A stretch of 64,000 bases of DNA from the NCBI RefSeq assembly GCF_000013385.1, contig NC_007760.1, positions 1,116,001-1,180,000 of the forward strand, read 5' to 3'. Source of the DNA: Anaeromyxobacter dehalogenans 2CP-C. Its GTDB lineage: Bacteria; Myxococcota; Myxococcia; Myxococcales; Anaeromyxobacteraceae. The stretch's first letter is position 1; each line of letters opens with the position of its first letter. Made by a program: the position numbers and the translations under genes. Of this stretch, positions 27,265 through 35,535 are shown one piece after another. Below the pieces are notes generated by a model. The model was given only the letters and a program-made list of their open reading frames with translations, had not been told where the DNA came from and did not search any database.

Positions 27265-27297
27265 CGCGCCGCGCGGACAGGGGGTCCGCGCGGCGCG
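27265..27297 (-). terminator. strong hairpin between the two paralogous lipoprotein genes
   Basis: Perfect 14-bp stem (27265-27278 and 27284-27297, 5-nt loop) located 20 nt after the stop of the upstream 979-aa gene on the minus strand and 38 nt before the start of the next. No T-run. Suggests separate transcription of the paralogs or 3' stabilisation. Confidence 0.55.
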
Positions 27298-27317
27298 CTC
27301 GGGGTGCGACGTCGTGG

Positions 27318-30257
27318 CTAGGGCGCGTAGTGATAGCCGGCGTCGAGCTGCCCGGTATCGGCCGCACCCGTCGTGCTGGTGGTCCAGTCGCCCGGGAGCA
27401 GCTCCGCCGCGAGCCCGGAGCCCGCGTTCACGGCGGGGCTGTCCGCGGGCTGACCCGCGGCCGTCTGGGACAGGTAGTGGTCGCCACGCGGGCCGGCGAC
27501 GAGGAGCGGGTCCTGCTCGATCCCGGAGCCCTCCGGCGCGATCCACCCTTCCGTGAAGTCCCAGTAGACGTTCCCGGCGGCCTGCAGCGCCGTCGCGCCT
27601 CCCTCGTTCCAGATCGGCGGCATGACCTCACCCGTCTGGTGCACGAAGATGCTGTCGCGCACCTCGGCCTGCACGGCGCCGTCCAGCCGGACGCCACCCA
27701 CCGGCCCCGAGGGATCGAACAGGTTGCCGACGAACGTCGAGCTCCGGACGGACAGCGTCGATCCGGTCATCGCGGTCACCTGGCCGCCCCAGCCGTTGTT
27801 CCCGACGAACAGGCAGTTCACGACGCTCGCGCGCGTTCCGTTGAGGTGAACGTCGATGGCCGCGCCGAGGCTGCCGGAGTTCGCGGGGCCTCCACCCTCG
27901 GTGTGGTTGCGCAGGAACTCGCTGTTCCGGATGTCCGGGCCGTCCGGGAGGAACCAGGGCGCGTCGGGAAGCGCGAACACCGAGAGGCCGCCGCCGCAGT
28001 GGCCGGAGGTGTTCTCGACGACGACCACCCTGTCGAGCGTCGGCGCGGCCCGGAACAGCATGGCGCCCGCGCCGTCGGTGTAGAAGTCGCTCAGCGGGCG
28101 GTTCTCCGCACCCTGCGGGATCTCGGGGTGGAGCGGCTCCGGGACGATGCCGTCCTGGAACAGCTCGGTGGGCACGGCGCGGCCGCCGGTGATCGTGAGG
28201 TTCTCGACCCGCGTGCTGCGATCGATGCCCTGATCGAAGAGCAGGACGTGCAGGACGCGCTGGCTGCCGTCGAGGACCACCTCGCCCGGGGTCGCGCCCT
28301 CGCCGCGCAGCACGACGCCGTTCTTCTCCGGACGGAACACCAGGAACGCCTCGGCGTTCGCGTCGGGGGCGTACGTCCCCGGGTACACGTGGATGGTCGT
28401 CCCCGGGGCCGCCGCGTCGATGGCGGCCTGGATGGACTCGCCCGGGTGCACGTCGATGCGCGCCGGATCCGTCTGCACGGTGAGCGTCGCCTCGGCGCTC
28501 GTGATCGGCGACGCGGCGGCGGCGCTGGTGGCGACCGCGCGCAGGCGGAGCCCGTCGTCGCCCGCCACGGTGGCCGCGATGGCGTACGTGCTCGAGGTCG
28601 CGCCGGGGAGATCGCTCCACGCGACCCCGTCCACCGACGACTGCCACTGGAGGACGGGCGCCGGGCTGCCCTGGAAGTCCACCGTGAACGTGGCGGCCTC
28701 GCCGGCGACCACGGTGACGCTGGCGGGCGGCGTGACCAGGTGCAGCCAGCGGACCGTCAGCAGCGCCGGCTGGCTCTCCGCGCGCCCTTCGGCGCTGGTC
28801 GCCACGAGCCGGTAGCTGGCGCCGTCGTCGGCCGCCAGGAGCGCGGGCGTGGTGTACGTCCCGGAGGTCGCGCCGGCGACGGGCGTCCAGTCCGCGCTGC
28901 CCGGCGCGCGCCGCTCCCACTGCAGCGACGGGGTGGGCGTGCCCGACGCCGTCGCGCCGAACGTGGCCGTCAGGCCCTCGTCGCCGGCCTGGTCCACCGG
29001 CTGCGCCACGATCGCGGGCGCGACCCGGCGCTCCTGGACCGTCAGCACCGCCTCGAGGCTCTGCACGGCCGTGGCCGCGTTCACGGCGACGGCACGGACG
29101 CGCATGCCGTCGTCGGTCAGCGCGGCCGCCGGGAACGTCCAGCTCGCGCCGCCGGCGCCGGGCACCGCGGCCCAGGCGCCGCCCGGCGGCTGGATCTCCC
29201 AGTGGAGCGCCGGGGCCGGGCTGCCGTCGAACGAGGCCGTGAACGTGGCGGCGTCGCCGACCGTCACCGCGACGTCGGCGGGCGAGGACACGAGGTGCAG
29301 CCACCGCACCGTGAGCGCGGCGGCCCGGGTGGTGGCGGTCCCCGCCGCGCTGGTCGCGACGAGGCGGTAGCTGGCGCCGAGGTCGCCGGGCGTCAGCGCG
29401 GGCGTGGTGTACGAGCCCGAGGTGGCGCCCGGGATCGCGGTCCACGTGGCCGCCCCCGGCGCCTGCCGCTCCCACTGCACCGCCGGCGCGGGCACGCCGG
29501 AGACGGTCGCGGCGAAGGTGACCCGCCCGCCCTCGTCGCCGGTCTGGTCGGCCGGCTGCGTGTCGATGGCGGGCGCGATCTGCGTGGCGGCGACGTCGAG
29601 CACCGCGTCGGCGCTCGTCACCTCGCCGTACGCGTTCACGGCCACCGCGTGGAAGCGGGCGCCGTCGCCCGACACGGGGCAGGCCGCCAGCACGTAGAGG
29701 CCGGACGTGGCGTCGGCGATGTCCGTCCACGCGCCGCCCGCCGGCGCCTGCTCCCAGTGGATCGAGGGCGCCGGGTTCCCCTCGAACACGGCCTCGAACG
29801 ACACGTCCGAGCCGGCGGTCGTGGTCGCGTCGTGAGGCGACGCGACCAGGTGCAGCCAGGTCACCGAGAGCGAGGCCGCGCGGCTGGTGCGCGAGCCCGC
29901 GTCGTTCGTCACGACCACGCGCACCCGGGTGCCGTGATCGGCCGGCGCCAGGGCCGCGGTGGTGTACGTGGCGCTCGTCGCGCCCGGGATCGCCGTCCAG
30001 GTGGTGGAGCCCGGGGCCGCGCGCTCCCAGCGAAGCGCGGCGGGCGTGTCGGCGGAGATCGCCGCGGCGAACGTCGCGGCCGCGCCCTCGCGCGCGACCT
30101 GATCCGCGGGCTCGGTGACCAGCTCCGGCAGCCGGAGGTCCACCGTGTTCCCGTCGTCGCTCCCGCCGCAAGCGAGCGTGCCCACCAGCACCACCAGGAT
30201 CGGCGCCCATGCGCGTGCGCTGGCGGCACGAGCGGTGCGCGAAGTGCGACTCGGCAT
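27318..30257 (-). CDS. Ig-like / right-handed beta-helix lipoprotein (longer paralog)
   Basis: 979 aa. Signal peptide with lipobox (VGTLAC, Cys about 30). Residues about 45-600 are six Ig-like domains arranged as three copies of a 185-residue two-domain unit. Each unit carries WER-APGS, IPGATS-YTT and ends its first domain in WLHLV. About 600-979 is a right-handed parallel beta-helix (IQAAIDAAAPGTTIHVYPGT, RVENLTITGG, VRSSTFVGN) ending GYHYAP. Outer-surface stalk plus beta-helix head. Opposite to the TrmO gene side there are 212 nt of non-coding sequence (30258-30469) with no convincing promoter. Function unknown. Confidence 0.88.
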   Translation of the reverse strand: MPSRTSRTARAASARAWAPILVVLVGTLACGGSDDGNTVDLRLPELVTEPADQVAREGAAATFAAAISADTPAALRWERAAPGSTTWTAIPGATSATYTTAALAPADHGTRVRVVVTNDAGSRTSRAASLSVTWLHLVASPHDATTTAGSDVSFEAVFEGNPAPSIHWEQAPAGGAWTDIADATSGLYVLAACPVSGDGARFHAVAVNAYGEVTSADAVLDVAATQIAPAIDTQPADQTGDEGGRVTFAATVSGVPAPAVQWERQAPGAATWTAIPGATSGSYTTPALTPGDLGASYRLVATSAAGTATTRAAALTVRWLHLVSSPADVAVTVGDAATFTASFDGSPAPALHWEIQPPGGAWAAVPGAGGASWTFPAAALTDDGMRVRAVAVNAATAVQSLEAVLTVQERRVAPAIVAQPVDQAGDEGLTATFGATASGTPTPSLQWERRAPGSADWTPVAGATSGTYTTPALLAADDGASYRLVATSAEGRAESQPALLTVRWLHLVTPPASVTVVAGEAATFTVDFQGSPAPVLQWQSSVDGVAWSDLPGATSSTYAIAATVAGDDGLRLRAVATSAAAASPITSAEATLTVQTDPARIDVHPGESIQAAIDAAAPGTTIHVYPGTYAPDANAEAFLVFRPEKNGVVLRGEGATPGEVVLDGSQRVLHVLLFDQGIDRSTRVENLTITGGRAVPTELFQDGIVPEPLHPEIPQGAENRPLSDFYTDGAGAMLFRAAPTLDRVVVVENTSGHCGGGLSVFALPDAPWFLPDGPDIRNSEFLRNHTEGGGPANSGSLGAAIDVHLNGTRASVVNCLFVGNNGWGGQVTAMTGSTLSVRSSTFVGNLFDPSGPVGGVRLDGAVQAEVRDSIFVHQTGEVMPPIWNEGGATALQAAGNVYWDFTEGWIAPEGSGIEQDPLLVAGPRGDHYLSQTAAGQPADSPAVNAGSGLAAELLPGDWTTSTTGAADTGQLDAGYHYAP
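28458..30125 (-). repeat. three in-frame 555-nt repeats encoding paired Ig-like domains
   Basis: The landmark encoding WLHLV recurs at 28735, 29290 and 29845 (plus-strand positions of the reverse complement), exactly 555 nt apart both times, i.e. 185 codons per unit with no length drift. The single unit in the neighbouring paralog (about 26538-27110) is of the same type. Confidence 0.85.
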
Positions 30258-30469
30258 GTGAGGTCCCCCCTCGAACGACTCGCGCCACTGTAGGCAGCGC
30301 GCGATCGCCGCGAACAGAGGCGGATCGTCGCGGAGTGCGAGTGCGACAATCCGTGCACCCGCGGGCGCGGCGCGTCACGCGGTGGCGGGCCGGGGGCGAA
30401 ACGTTGATGCTGCAATCGAAGCGGAGGCGCGGCGGGCGCTTGCGGGCGCGGTCCCGAGGACGCGGGACG

Positions 30470-30886
30470 TCACGCCAGCACGGGCTTGAGGTCCACCACC
30501 GGAGTGCCGTCGATCGCCTCGATGGGGCCGATGCGCAGGCGCCGGCCGTCGATCGCGCGGACGGTGACCGGGTGCAGGCCGAGCGGGTTGGGCCGGTCCG
30601 GCGAGCGGGTGGCGAACACGCCCGTCACCGGGTTGCGCCGATCGCCCCGCGGGTGGACGCGGAGCACGGAGCGGTCGCCGCGGTGCAGCCAGGTGACGAC
30701 CAGGAGCGCGTCGCCGGCGGCGATGCCGTCCAGGCCGTCGGCGGCCCACGGGTACACCTCCAGCCACGCGTCCGGCGCGCCCTCCGAGCCCTGCTTCGGC
30801 GCGTCGCCGCGGGCGGTGATCGCCGAGCGGATCACGCCGATGGGACGCAGCAGGGGCGCGTCGGCTCCGGGCGGGGTGACGGTCAT
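30470..30886 (-). CDS. trmO: tRNA (N6-threonylcarbamoyladenosine37-N6)-methyltransferase TrmO
   Basis: 138 aa. Uses S-adenosylmethionine to methylate t6A37 of tRNA-Thr, improving decoding. The TsaA/TrmO beta-barrel fold is recognised by LRPIGVIRSAI at the start, RGDRRNPVTGVFATRSPDR followed by PNPLG, and GTPVVDLKP at the end. Only the catalytic domain is present, shorter than E. coli TrmO (about 235 aa), as in many bacteria and archaea. GGAGG lies 6 nt before the ATG. Single gene, divergent from the DUF5916 gene at 31031. Confidence 0.9.
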   Translation of the reverse strand: MTVTPPGADAPLLRPIGVIRSAITARGDAPKQGSEGAPDAWLEVYPWAADGLDGIAAGDALLVVTWLHRGDRSVLRVHPRGDRRNPVTGVFATRSPDRPNPLGLHPVTVRAIDGRRLRIGPIEAIDGTPVVDLKPVLA

Positions 30887-31030
30887 GCGCGACCTCCGGC
30901 AGCACGCGGCCGTCGCGGCTCGCGTGTTCCCCCTGGATAACGAGCCGGGTCGCCCCGGGCAGCGGCGCGCGCTCTTGTCACGGACGCGGGGGCGAGCCCT
31001 CCCAAGGGAGGGGAGCACGGAGGACCCGCC

Positions 31031-33649
31031 TTGAAGCCGATCGCCGCCGCCATCAGCTGCCTGCTCGCCGCCTCGGCCGCCGCCGCGGAGCCGGGAGCGC
31101 CGAGCGCAGACGCCGTGCAGGCCGCGCGGACGCCACGGCCCATCGCGCTCGACGGGCGGCTCGACGACGAGGCGTGGCAGGCCGCGCCGGCGTACTCCCG
31201 CTTCGTCGAGAGCTTCCCGACGCCCGGGCTGCCGGCGAGCTTCCGCACCGAGGTCCGCGTCCTGTACGACGACGCCATGCTGTACGTGGGCGTGGTCTGC
31301 TTCGACCCGCAGCCCGGCGCCATCGTCCGGCAGCTCGCGCGGCGCGACACCGACACCACCGCGGACCGCGTCGAGGTCGCCATCGACTCGGGCGGGGGCG
31401 GGCGCACCGCCTACGTGTTCACGGTGAACGCCGCGGGAGTGCTCCGCGACCAGCTCGTCTACGCCGACGTGAACACCACCGACAGCTGGGACGCGGTGTG
31501 GGACGCGGCCGTGGCCCACGACGCGCGCGGCTGGTCGGCCGAGCTCGCCATCCCGCTGCGGCAGCTCCGGTTCTCCTCGGCGCCCGAGCAGGAGTGGGGC
31601 TTCGTGGTGCGCCGGTACGTGCCGCGGACGCACCAGGTGTTCGGCACGGTGCTGGTGCCGCGCGAGGCGAACCCGCTCAACCCGGGCAACCTGGTCGTCT
31701 CCCGGTTCGGCCGCCTGGAGGGGCTCTCGGAGCTGGACCCGCCGCGCGGCCTCGAGCTCCTCCCGTACCTCGCGGCGCGCGCCACGGTGCGGCCGCAGTA
31801 CTCCGATCCGGCCCGGCCCGACCCGCGGCTGGTGGACCCGCTCCTCGACGTCGGGCTCGACCTGAGGTCGCCGCTCGGCTCGGGCCTCACGCTCACCGGC
31901 GCGATCAACCCCGACTTCGGCCAGGTCGAGAGCGACCAGGTCATCCAGAACCTCCAGAACTCGGAGCCGTTCTTCCCGGAGAAGCGCCCGTTCTTCATGG
32001 AGGGGCTCGACGTGTTCGAGCCGGTGGGCAGCGAGTACGGCGTGCAGCAGCAGCTGTTCTACTCGCGCCGGATCGGGCTCGACGCCCCCATCCTCGGCGC
32101 GGTCAAGGTCACCGGCAGCGCGCGCCGCGGGCTCGAGCTCGGCGTGCTCAGCTCGGTGGTCATGGGCGCCGGGAACGCGGCGCTCGTGCCGCTCGGCTAC
32201 GGGAACCCGGATCCGGCCGCGCTCGCGCCGGTGGAGCAGGACCCCGACCGTCGCTTCCGCTTCCGCCTGCGCCAGCCGTTCCGGTTCGGCCCCGAGGACG
32301 CGCTCCCGTCGGCGCACCCGGTCAGCACCAACTACTTCGCCGCGGTGGCGCGGCAGCGGCTCGGCGGCGGCGCCACCGCCGGGGCCATGTTCACGGCGGC
32401 GACGCCGCTCGAGCCGCGCTGCCGGCGGCGCGAGTTCGCGACCGACGAGGACTACCGGGCGGCCGGGTGCGCGTCGCGCGGCTCCAACGCGCTCGGCCTC
32501 GACCTCACCGTGCCGGGCGAGTGGGGTGGCTTCGCGCAGGTGGAGGCCTCGCAGGCGGTGGGCGGCCCGGAGGGCGGGCGCCGCCTCCGCGACGGGACGG
32601 TGCTGCGCGCGGGCGACCTCGGCTTCGGCGGCCACATGCGATGGGGCAAGCTCGGCGGCGAGCCCTGGCGCTTCGAGGTGCAGTACCTCTACGAGGACGC
32701 GAAGCTCGACCTGAACGACGTCGGGTACCAGCCGCTCTCGGACTTCCAGTGGGTGGACCTCGTCGGGCGTTACGTCCGGCCCAACGGCTTCGGGCCGTTC
32801 CACTCGTTCAGCGCGGACACGACCCTGGACGTCAACTGGGACGCCGACGGGAGGATGGCCCGGAGCCTGAACTGGTGGACCTCGACGAAGCTGCAGCTCC
32901 CCGGCTACGAGGAGCTCCGGGTGCGCCTCAACGTCGAGCACCCGCAGTGGGACACGCGCGAGATCGCCGGCTCGGGCATCGCGTTCGAGCGCACCGGCCA
33001 CTGGTACGTCACCGCGAGCCTGGCGTCCGACCCGCACCGCGAGCTGCAGGGCAAGGTCGAGGTCGTGTACTTCCGGACCATGGACGAGGGCCCGTTCGGC
33101 CCGTCGAGCGGCTGGTCCGGCTCGCTCACCGGGACCTGGCGGCCGCACCCGCGGCTCGAGACGAAGCTCGAGGCGAGCTACGAGCACAAGCCGCAGGGGC
33201 CGCGCTGGCTGGAGACGCTCGCCGATGGCACCGCGGTGTTCGGGGTCCAGGATCCGCGGTTCGTGTCGGTGACGCTGCGGCAGCAGCTCGTGTTCACCCC
33301 GCGGCTGAGCGCCCAGCTCTACGCGCAGGCGTTCAGCTCGGCCATCCAGTGGGGCGACACGTTCTACGGCGCGTCGGTGACCGGCCGCAGGCGCGTGTCC
33401 TGGGCCGACCTCGCGCCGGTCCCGTACGCGGGCGATCCGGCCGCGCACGACGCGACCGTGAACCTGAACGCCGTGATCCGGTGGGAGTATCGCCTCGGCT
33501 CGACGCTGTACGCGGTCTACACGCGCTCGCAGAGCGAGCTGCCCGCGCGCGACGGGGACGTGCCGAGCGGCCTCGGCTCGCCCGACCTGTTCCGCGGCCG
33601 GGCGGTGGACACGTTCCTCGTGAAGTGGAGCTGGTGGCGGGGCGGGTGA
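31031..33649 (+). CDS. outer-membrane protein: CBM9-like domain plus DUF5916 barrel
   Basis: 872 aa with signal peptide (residues 1-20). Residues about 30-215 are a family-9 carbohydrate-binding-like domain (PIALDGRLDDEAWQAAPAYS). The rest is the DUF5916 region with NPDFGQVESDQ and FFPEKRPFFMEG, followed by a long beta-strand-rich barrel. Such proteins are common in Bacteroidetes, myxobacteria and gamma-proteobacteria and are thought to bind or pass polymers or peptides at the outer membrane. TTG start at 31031 with GGAGG about 8 nt upstream. No transport partner lies nearby, so the substrate is open. Confidence 0.88.
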   Translation: MKPIAAAISCLLAASAAAAEPGAPSADAVQAARTPRPIALDGRLDDEAWQAAPAYSRFVESFPTPGLPASFRTEVRVLYDDAMLYVGVVCFDPQPGAIVRQLARRDTDTTADRVEVAIDSGGGGRTAYVFTVNAAGVLRDQLVYADVNTTDSWDAVWDAAVAHDARGWSAELAIPLRQLRFSSAPEQEWGFVVRRYVPRTHQVFGTVLVPREANPLNPGNLVVSRFGRLEGLSELDPPRGLELLPYLAARATVRPQYSDPARPDPRLVDPLLDVGLDLRSPLGSGLTLTGAINPDFGQVESDQVIQNLQNSEPFFPEKRPFFMEGLDVFEPVGSEYGVQQQLFYSRRIGLDAPILGAVKVTGSARRGLELGVLSSVVMGAGNAALVPLGYGNPDPAALAPVEQDPDRRFRFRLRQPFRFGPEDALPSAHPVSTNYFAAVARQRLGGGATAGAMFTAATPLEPRCRRREFATDEDYRAAGCASRGSNALGLDLTVPGEWGGFAQVEASQAVGGPEGGRRLRDGTVLRAGDLGFGGHMRWGKLGGEPWRFEVQYLYEDAKLDLNDVGYQPLSDFQWVDLVGRYVRPNGFGPFHSFSADTTLDVNWDADGRMARSLNWWTSTKLQLPGYEELRVRLNVEHPQWDTREIAGSGIAFERTGHWYVTASLASDPHRELQGKVEVVYFRTMDEGPFGPSSGWSGSLTGTWRPHPRLETKLEASYEHKPQGPRWLETLADGTAVFGVQDPRFVSVTLRQQLVFTPRLSAQLYAQAFSSAIQWGDTFYGASVTGRRRVSWADLAPVPYAGDPAAHDATVNLNAVIRWEYRLGSTLYAVYTRSQSELPARDGDVPSGLGSPDLFRGRAVDTFLVKWSWWRGG

Positions 33650-33869
33650 GCGCCGGCGCGAAGGGGCGGCGGCATCCGGCCGCAACCCTTCGCAGGCGTG
33701 GACGCGGGCGGGACACGGACGCACCGTCCAGGCGTGTCGCCCGCGACGGGCAGACCCGAAGCGAGCGGCCTGGCCGGCGTCCCTCCCCCCCGGGTCCGCC
33801 GGCCTTTTCGCGTCCGCGGCGGGCGCCGCGCTGGCGGCTCGCCGGGGCCGCCGACGTCGGCCCCTGCGA

Positions 33870-34349
33870 TCAGGCCGGCGACGGCGCGTGCTCGTGCCCG
33901 AGGTGGCGCCGGAAGAACCCGTGGAACCGGTGCGGGAACGAGGCGCCGGTCAGGACCATGAACGGGCAGAGGTCGTGGACGGGCTCGACGCCGCTGGCGC
34001 GGCACAGGGCCAGCGCGCCCGGGGTGGCCGAGCCGGCGCCGGCGCCGCGGTGCAGCCAGATCCGCCGGATGCCGGCGCGGAGCGCGTCGGCGACCACGGC
34101 CTCGGTCGCGGAGCGCGGGGTGACGACGATGGCGGCCTCGACGGGCGGCTCGACGTCGGCGAGCGACGCGAAGGCGAGGCGGCCGTCCACCTCGGCGAGC
34201 GCCGGGTTCACCGGGACGACGTCGTAGCCGCGGGCCACGAGCTCGCGGAACAGGTAGCGGCTGAAGTCCTTCTCGTCGCGCGACACGCCGGCGACGGCGA
34301 TGCGGCGCGCGGCGAGGAGCTCGCGGGCACGATCGATGGGGAGCGTCAT
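33870..34349 (-). CDS. CoA-binding domain protein (YccU type)
   Basis: 159 aa, one Rossmann-fold CoA_binding_2 domain. The nucleotide-binding region is RRIAVAGVSRDEKDFSRYLF, followed by GYDVVPVNPALAEVDG and a VVTPRSATEAVV strand-helix. It resembles E. coli YccU and the N-terminal domain of acyl-CoA synthetase (ADP-forming), but stands alone without catalytic partners. GGAGG precedes the ATG. Binds CoA or a related nucleotide; the cellular role is not established. The 220 nt upstream of its stop (33650-33869) hold no gene. Confidence 0.9.
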   Translation of the reverse strand: MTLPIDRARELLAARRIAVAGVSRDEKDFSRYLFRELVARGYDVVPVNPALAEVDGRLAFASLADVEPPVEAAIVVTPRSATEAVVADALRAGIRRIWLHRGAGAGSATPGALALCRASGVEPVHDLCPFMVLTGASFPHRFHGFFRRHLGHEHAPSPA

Positions 34350-34563
34350 GGCGGTCCTCCTGGCGCCTGTCTACACCCGGGGCGCGTGCGACGGACCCCC
34401 GGATTCTCGGGGACGCCCGATGGATCGGCGCCGCCGCACGCCGAGGGAGGATGCGCCGGCCTGGCCGCCCGGGACCGCATGGGAGGTTTCGCGGAAGGTG
34501 ACGGACCGCCCGGCTAGAGTTGCGGGCGTGCGAGGGCGCGGGTCGCGCCCGGCGGGAGGAGCG

Positions 34564-35505
34564 ATGGGGCGTGGGCGCTGCGACCAGTGCGGAGAGGAGC
34601 ACGAGGAGCTCGAGCCCGCCTTCCGCCGGCCGGACGCGGTGTTCGCGGTGCCCGAGGAGGAGCGGGCCGACCGGGTGCGCGAGTCGGACGACCTCGCCTC
34701 CATCGACGGCGAGGCGTTCTTCATCCGCTGCGTGGCGCCGATCCCGGTGCGCGGGCGCGAGGAGCCGTATCGCTGGGGCTTCTGGGTGAAGGTCGCGCGG
34801 GACGACTTCGAGGCGTACCGGCGGACCTTCGACGGCGGCGCGCCCCCCGACCACCCCGGGTTCCGGGGCACGCTCGCGAACCAGTCGCACGTCCTCCCGC
34901 CCACGCTCGGGCTCGAGGTGCACGTCCACCTCGGCCGAGGCCGGCAGCGGCCCAGCCTCATGCTGCTGGACGGCTCGCACGTCCTCACGCGGGCGCAGGA
35001 GATCGGCGTCGTGCCCGCCGTGATCCGCGCCTGGTCGGAGCAGTGCGCCCACGGCACGCTCGCGGCGCCGCCGGACGCGTCGGAGCCCGAGCGCGCGGCC
35101 ACGCTGGAGGAGGAGGGCTGGAGGTTGCTCCGTCCCGGCGAGGTGGGGCGCGAGGCCGAGGCGCTCGCGGCGCCGCCCGCGCCGGGCGACCTCGTGAAGG
35201 CGTCGTTCGCGTTCGTCGCCGCGGGGCCGCACGGCGAGCTCACCGAGCGGACCGAGCACATGTGGGTGCAGCTCGACGCGGTGCGCGAGGACGGCTGGTG
35301 GGGCGGAGCGCTCGACGACCAGCCGTTCGTCCCGGGGCCGCTCGCGGCCGGCACGCGCGTCTGGCTGCGCGCCGAGCACGTGCTCGCGTTCCGCTCCGGC
35401 GCGCCGGGCGCCCCGGGCGCGCGCGCCGGCGGCGGGGATCCGGCGCCGGCGAGGCGGGTCAGCAGCCTCCGCCGCTGGCTCCGCCGGGTGCGCGGCGACG
35501 CCTGA
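34564..35505 (+). CDS. DUF2199 and DUF2314-like fusion protein
   Basis: 313 aa, cytosolic. Residues 1-150 match the DUF2199 pattern: CDQCGEEHEEL zinc-ribbon-like start, FFIRCVAPIPVRG and WGFWVKVARDDFEAY. Residues about 200-285 resemble DUF2314 (DLVKASFAFV, then TEHMWVQLDAVREDGWWGG and GTRVWLRAEHVL). Both families are often encoded near immunity or toxin-related genes in other bacteria but are uncharacterised, and finding them in one chain is unusual. GGGAGGA lies 4 nt before the ATG. It converges on the YcaQ-like gene. Confidence 0.8.
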   Translation: MGRGRCDQCGEEHEELEPAFRRPDAVFAVPEEERADRVRESDDLASIDGEAFFIRCVAPIPVRGREEPYRWGFWVKVARDDFEAYRRTFDGGAPPDHPGFRGTLANQSHVLPPTLGLEVHVHLGRGRQRPSLMLLDGSHVLTRAQEIGVVPAVIRAWSEQCAHGTLAAPPDASEPERAATLEEEGWRLLRPGEVGREAEALAAPPAPGDLVKASFAFVAAGPHGELTERTEHMWVQLDAVREDGWWGGALDDQPFVPGPLAAGTRVWLRAEHVLAFRSGAPGAPGARAGGGDPAPARRVSSLRRWLRRVRGDA

Positions 35506-35535
35506 GCGCGGCGGCGCGTTCCCCGCGGTCGCCAT

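Noticed and set aside
27318-30257. 555-nt repeats as a CRISPR or mobile repeat
   Set aside because: They are in-frame protein repeats with codon-level divergence inside one gene.
30258-30469. Promoter for the 979-aa lipoprotein gene
   Set aside because: A TTCGCG-N16-TACAGT pair exists on the minus strand but matches consensus too poorly to call.
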